A stretch of 64,000 nucleotides of DNA from JAUMBM01 sp964441755 (GTDB lineage Bacteria > Bacteroidota > Bacteroidia > Chitinophagales > Saprospiraceae). Under the pieces are notes generated by a model. That model ran no database searches. It was not told where the DNA came from and saw nothing but the letters and a program-made list of their open reading frames with translations. Position numbers and translations under genes: made by a program. The number at the start of each line of letters is the position of its first letter. Position 1 is the first letter of the stretch. Below, piece after piece: positions 60,461 through 64,000 of this stretch. Where the stretch lies: positions 186,001-250,000 of the forward strand of contig CAYTVG010000004.1 in assembly GCA_964441755.1 (NCBI GenBank), given 5' to 3'.

Positions 60461-60690
60461 CGATCAGCCTGCTTTCAGGATTTCCCGTCGAAGAAAAATG
60501 ACATGTTTTTTTAGTGCGTTCTCTCGTTTTCAAAAGAAATGGCCGGCGCTACGGGTCTGAAAACAGGTTGAAAACACACAAAAAAGTACTGTTTGGGGCT
60601 CGGTACCAAAATCCCGGATATGCTCTTTGTCCGAGATACAACCTGGCTGCTACTGTCCCTGACAAATCGGCACACTAAGTGACTTATACC

Positions 60691-61638
60691 ATGGAATCCC
60701 TGCCCGACAGAATTATTGGTGATTATACCGGCCAGCAACCTGGTCCGCTGGTAGTCGTTTTTGGCGGAATACACGGCAACGAGCCCGCTGGTGTTGAGGC
60801 GCTAAAGACCCTGTTTGACCTCCTCCATCTCGAACCCGGCCACAATCCCGGCTTCCGGTTTTTTGGCAGACTATTAGCACTGCGCGGCAACCGGCGCGCA
60901 CTGCAAGCAGGGAAGCGATTTGTTGACAAAGACCTCAACCGGTTCTGGCAGCCACAACATCTGCGGTACCTGCAAAATTTAGCCCCCGGAAGCACCTCTG
61001 CAGACTCAGAAGATCAGGAACTACTAGAGTTGCTGGAGTTGATCCGGCAGACGATTGTTGACTACCAACCCCGGCAGATGTATATACTGGATCTGCATAC
61101 GACCAGCACGCACGGGGGAATATTCACGATCACCTCAGAGCAGGATGAGAGCATCCAACTTGCTGTACAGCTCCATGCACCCGTAATCACCGGAGTACTC
61201 AAGGGGCTTTCGGGCACCACCCTACACCATTTCACAAGCGAGCACTACCCCTGCCACACCGTTGCGCTTTCGTTCGAAGCCGGACAGCACGATGACCCTG
61301 TGTCTGTTCAGCGGGCAATAGCAGCCATTATCAATCTCCTCAGATCAGTGGGATGTGTCAGGGCCGAGGATGTAGAAAACAAACACGACCAGCTTCTTAT
61401 GACTTATAGCGCCGGACTTCCTAAGGTAGCTGAACTCGTCTACACACACCGCATTCCGGCTGGCTGCCAATTTTGCATGCTGCCGGGTTACACCAACTTT
61501 CAGCCGGTCAAAGCGGGAGAACTATTGGCCTATCAGGATGGGGAAGCTATTTACTGCCCCTTTGATGCTCATATTCTTATGCCTTTATACCAGCCACAAG
61601 GTGAAGACGGGTTTTTTCTTGTACACCCTGTCCAATAG
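60691..61638 (+). CDS. Succinylglutamate desuccinylase / aspartoacylase-family metallohydrolase
   Basis: The 315-residue protein has the zinc-site GIHGNEPAG (H28, E31), the third ligand in DLHTTSTHG, and a C-terminal glycine-rich beta domain. Members release acyl groups from N-acyl amino acids or process small peptides; the substrate here is unknown. ATG 60691 is preferred over a GTG at 60679. The 60461-60690 gap holds nothing recognised. Confidence 0.85.
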   Translation: MESLPDRIIGDYTGQQPGPLVVVFGGIHGNEPAGVEALKTLFDLLHLEPGHNPGFRFFGRLLALRGNRRALQAGKRFVDKDLNRFWQPQHLRYLQNLAPGSTSADSEDQELLELLELIRQTIVDYQPRQMYILDLHTTSTHGGIFTITSEQDESIQLAVQLHAPVITGVLKGLSGTTLHHFTSEHYPCHTVALSFEAGQHDDPVSVQRAIAAIINLLRSVGCVRAEDVENKHDQLLMTYSAGLPKVAELVYTHRIPAGCQFCMLPGYTNFQPVKAGELLAYQDGEAIYCPFDAHILMPLYQPQGEDGFFLVHPVQ

Positions 61639-61708
61639 CCCGAAATCAATCCGTGAGGCAGTCGCTCATCGGCTTACAATAGCGAGTATTGTGTAATTTA
61701 GGCGGCCC

Positions 61709-62515
61709 TCACAGAAACACAATTTCTTTGAGACCATAGGAAGACTCCCCCTGAGCGTGCAGCAGCCGCAGCTTCCCGAAATTATCCACACCTACGATGC
61801 GCCCCCATAACCGCTCCCCCGAAGGAAGTCCATACCAGCCATCTTCACCAAAGCGGTACAGCCGGTTGAGATAATCATGCAAAATAATTCGCTGCTCACC
61901 TGCCCGCAATTGCAGATAGCGCCTTTCAAGCGTTTTACACAAGCCCGCCAACAGTGTTTCCCTGTCAAAACTACGACCAAAAGTCAATGCAAGAGATGTG
62001 GCCATAGGCAAGGATTCATCAAAATCCTGCTGGTTGACATTCAGGCCAATACCCACTACTGACCACTGAATACGGCTCCCTTGCAGGCTATTTTGCACCA
62101 ATAGCCCCCCCGCTTTTTTACCCTCTATGTATATGTCATTAGGCCATTTAACAGCTGGCTGGCTACCGGCCAAAAGCCCCACAGCATCCGAGACAGCCAG
62201 CGAAAAGATCTGATTTAGCCAAAAAGACTCTCGGGCGGGCAGAAAAGAGGGATAAAAAATAACGCTCATAAGTAAGTTGCTGCCAGCCGCTGCCTGCCAG
62301 CTACTGCCAATTTGTCCTCTGCCAGCCCACTGATAATCAGCCGTTATGACAGTTCCCTCTGCTGGCTTGGTTTTTGATAGTAATTCAGTGGCGTAATCAT
62401 TGGTAGATGCCAAGCGGGAGAAATCGTGCCGCGTTCTTCCTGTAAAAAGTGTGTCCAAAATATCTAAGTTGGAATTAATTGATAGGTTGCGTACTTTTAC
62501 ATTTGGTAAATACAT
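61709..62515 (-). CDS. birA: Biotin--[acetyl-CoA-carboxylase] ligase
   Basis: The 268-residue enzyme has ADYQWAGRGQIGSSW, LLMSVIFYP and KWPNDIYIEGKKAGG, the biotin and adenylate binding motifs. It lacks an N-terminal helix-turn-helix, so it is the ligase-only form and not a repressor. It biotinylates the carboxylase carrier protein. ATG 62515 lies only 25 bases from the rsfS start on the opposite strand, so the promoters must overlap the genes. Confidence 0.93.
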   Translation of the reverse strand: MYLPNVKVRNLSINSNLDILDTLFTGRTRHDFSRLASTNDYATELLSKTKPAEGTVITADYQWAGRGQIGSSWQAAAGSNLLMSVIFYPSFLPARESFWLNQIFSLAVSDAVGLLAGSQPAVKWPNDIYIEGKKAGGLLVQNSLQGSRIQWSVVGIGLNVNQQDFDESLPMATSLALTFGRSFDRETLLAGLCKTLERRYLQLRAGEQRIILHDYLNRLYRFGEDGWYGLPSGERLWGRIVGVDNFGKLRLLHAQGESSYGLKEIVFL

Positions 62516-62540
62516 TACAAAACTAAAAAATTGAGCTCGT

Positions 62541-62927
62541 TTGAATTCAGTAGTTGAGCCCAAAACAGTTGCTATAAGTCAGGAAGAGATCAATGATCTG
62601 ATTGTTGACAGCATACAGGACATTAAGGGTAAGCACATCCTAAAGCTGGATCTTCGCCGGCTTCACGATTCCCCTGCAGATTTTTTCATCATTTGTGAAG
62701 GCGACTCCACCACACAGGTTCGTGCCATAGCAGATAATATCCGACGCAGGCTGCGTGAAGAAATTCAACTTGCTCCCCTACATGTTGAAGGGGAGCGTCC
62801 TGCAGCATGGGTTTGCATGGACTATTTCAATACGGTGGTGCATATTTTTCACAAAGAAACGCGCAAATATTACGAACTGGAAGACCTCTGGAGTGATGCG
62901 CGCATAACCGAATATGAAACCTTGTAG
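62541..62927 (+). CDS. rsfS: Ribosomal silencing factor RsfS
   Basis: The 128-residue protein has the RsfS core: DIKGKHILKLDLRRL, the FFIICEGDSTTQVRAIADNI segment and the WVCMDYFNTVVHIFHKETRKYYELEDLW block. It binds L14 and blocks 70S assembly under poor growth. The in-frame stop at 62532 and absence of ATG leave TTG 62541 as the start. birA-rsfS-ftsH is a familiar Bacteroidota order. Confidence 0.94.
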   Translation: MNSVVEPKTVAISQEEINDLIVDSIQDIKGKHILKLDLRRLHDSPADFFIICEGDSTTQVRAIADNIRRRLREEIQLAPLHVEGERPAAWVCMDYFNTVVHIFHKETRKYYELEDLWSDARITEYETL

Positions 62928-63046
62928 TCAACCTAAGCCTTACAGCAGGCCATAACGGCTGCCAGGGCTACAGCCTGTTGATGAAAAAACAGCCTCAGGT
63001 ATAACTGCACAATACACACAGGCAAAAAAGCGTCTTTCGTTTAATA

Positions 63047-63120
63047 AATAAACACAAAGGCCGCAATTACTGCGCTTTGCTGCTGTCCTAGCAAACGAAT
63101 CCTGCTTTTATGTGTTTATT
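63047..63120. repeat. Inverted repeat upstream of ftsH
   Basis: AATAAACACA (63047-63056) and TGTGTTTATT (63111-63120) are perfect inverted copies with 54 bases between. The copies are 60 bases before the ftsH ATG. They may be a large hairpin or two binding sites. The rest of 62928-63180 shows nothing. Confidence 0.35.
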
Positions 63121-63180
63121 GTAATTAAAATACATCATTTCGCCCAAAGCTTCGGCCGGGTGTAAAATAGAGAAGTCGAA

Positions 63181-64000
63181 ATGGAGAATGACAACAATAA
63201 CAAGCAGCCCTCCGGTGGCGGATCCCGTATCGGTTCCTACTGGGTATACGCGCTTATTGCCATAGTTTTGATTGCCCTTAATATCCTCAGTTTTTCTGAA
63301 GGACATAACGAACCCATCACGCAGAGCCGCCTCAAGACCATGATCGCTGACAATGCGGTTGAAAAGGTCGTTATTATAAGCAACCAGAACAGGGCTCATG
63401 TGTACATCTTCAAGGAAAAGCTGCAAGAGAAGGGCTATGAAGATGCCAAAAAACCCTCTGGCTTCAGTAATAACCGGTTCAATTACTGGCTAAAAATTGG
63501 CTCTGTTGATTCCTTCGTTGCTTTCCTGCAGGATACTAAGAACGAGATTGGTATTGAAACCAATGTCGTTTACACGGAGAAAGGCAAAATCATGGAGAAT
63601 ATTCTCAGCTTTATTCTCCCTATCGTTATCATCGCCTTTATTTGGATCATCATCATGCGCCGTGTAGGTGGCGGTGCCGGCGGGCCCGGCGCCCAGATTT
63701 TTAATATAGGAAAAAGCAAAGCCACACTTTTTGACCAAAACAGCCGCGTTGACATAACCTTTGCCGACGTCGCCGGCCTGGATGAGGCCAAGGAGGAAGT
63801 CATGGAGGTGGTAGATTTTCTTAAAAATCCTAAAAAATACACCTCTTTGGGGGGTAAAATCCCCAAGGGCGTGCTCTTGGTGGGCCCTCCGGGCACCGGT
63901 AAAACGCTGCTCGCCAAGGCTGTCGCCGGCGAAGCAGGCGTGCCTTTCTTCTCTATGTCCGGCTCTGATTTCGTCGAAATGTTTGTTGGCGTGGGCGCTT
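63181..64000 (+). CDS. ftsH: ATP-dependent zinc metalloprotease FtsH (5' part, cut by window end)
   Basis: The visible 273 residues have a basic/polar head, one membrane helix (WVYALIAIVLIALNILS), a periplasmic domain, a second helix (ILSFILPIVIIAFIWIIIM), a glycine-rich hinge and the start of the AAA+ domain with Walker A GPPGTGKTLLAKAVAGEA. FtsH degrades misfolded membrane proteins and short-lived regulators. The protease part lies beyond position 64000. The ATG at 63181 (MENDNNNKQP) fits the family. It follows birA-rsfS. Confidence 0.96.
   Translation, partial: MENDNNNKQPSGGGSRIGSYWVYALIAIVLIALNILSFSEGHNEPITQSRLKTMIADNAVEKVVIISNQNRAHVYIFKEKLQEKGYEDAKKPSGFSNNRFNYWLKIGSVDSFVAFLQDTKNEIGIETNVVYTEKGKIMENILSFILPIVIIAFIWIIIMRRVGGGAGGPGAQIFNIGKSKATLFDQNSRVDITFADVAGLDEAKEEVMEVVDFLKNPKKYTSLGGKIPKGVLLVGPPGTGKTLLAKAVAGEAGVPFFSMSGSDFVEMFVGVGA

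Noticed and set aside
63088..63426. Minus-strand frames at the right end of the window
   Set aside because: They are antisense to ftsH, whose truncated frame is clear from 63181 onward.
1..64000. CRISPR array, tRNA/rRNA genes, insertion sequences, prophage
   Set aside because: No regularly spaced repeats, clover-leaf tRNA signals, rRNA sequence, transposase or integrase were seen while reading both strands.

Overview
The window comes from a Bacteroidota chromosome, most likely a Saprospiria/Lewinella-like marine lineage. The evidence is a type IX secretion (T9SS) sorting domain, a PorV/PorQ-family barrel, gldE and gldD, Bacteroidota-only families (DUF3098, DUF4230, a putative porin of the Porin_10 type), few Shine-Dalgarno sites, and repeated promoter-like TAnnTTTG elements (mostly TATCTTTG) a few tens of bases upstream of genes. 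Lineage is inferred from gene content and protein style, not from a marker phylogeny. The region is ordinary core chromosome: no rRNA, tRNA, CRISPR array, insertion sequence or prophage was seen.

Layout. 1-2.5 kb: end of a DUF4465/T9SS cargo protein, an OmpH/Skp chaperone and a sugar-type MFS transporter. 2.7-5.2 kb: htpG and a 620-base gap that may encode a structured small RNA. 5.2-12.2 kb, minus strand: a redoxin, a DD-peptidase with rfbA, then rhlE-ftsX-DUF3098-uppP-truB-hypothetical. 12.5-15.7 kb, plus strand: a stand-alone RlmK-type methyltransferase, hpt and lpd. 15.7-24.5 kb, minus strand: an ABC exporter, a SPOR protein, a stress group (UspA pair, phosphotransferase, P-loop kinase, Hsp20, rhodanese) and an envelope group (DUF4230, DUF3108, flippase-like). 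24.6-26.1 kb: ruvC, HIT, greA. 26.4-35.5 kb: a three-gene surface operon (large TonB-dependent receptor, 1358-residue secreted protein, PorV/PorQ-like barrel). 35.8-40.7 kb: lipoprotein, thrS, dnaX and a tiny membrane protein. 40.9-45.8 kb: acyl-CoA dehydrogenase, glycosylasparaginase, NhaC antiporter, threonine/serine dehydratase. 46.1-52.6 kb: orphan ECF sigma factor and the Bacteroidota module mutY-ssb-gldE-gldD followed by a porin. 52.6-64 kb: M14 peptidase, a secreted two-repeat protein, recO, cinA, an atypical SDR, 3-hydroxyanthranilate dioxygenase, lpxH, an aspartoacylase-like enzyme, birA, rsfS and the start of ftsH.

How the genes work together. Two themes recur. One is the envelope and T9SS/gliding machinery: T9SS cargo, PorV-like barrel, GldD/GldE, porin, OmpH, SPOR protein, UppP, LpxH, FtsX. 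The other is growth and repair housekeeping: DnaX, SSB, MutY, RuvC, RecO, GreA, ThrS, RsfS, FtsH. The observations most worth following are a probable programmed slippage site in dnaX (ten A residues with stop codons immediately ahead in both alternative frames, giving a gamma-like product), the candidate small RNA beside htpG, and the three-gene TonB/secreted/PorV operon with a strong hairpin in each gap.
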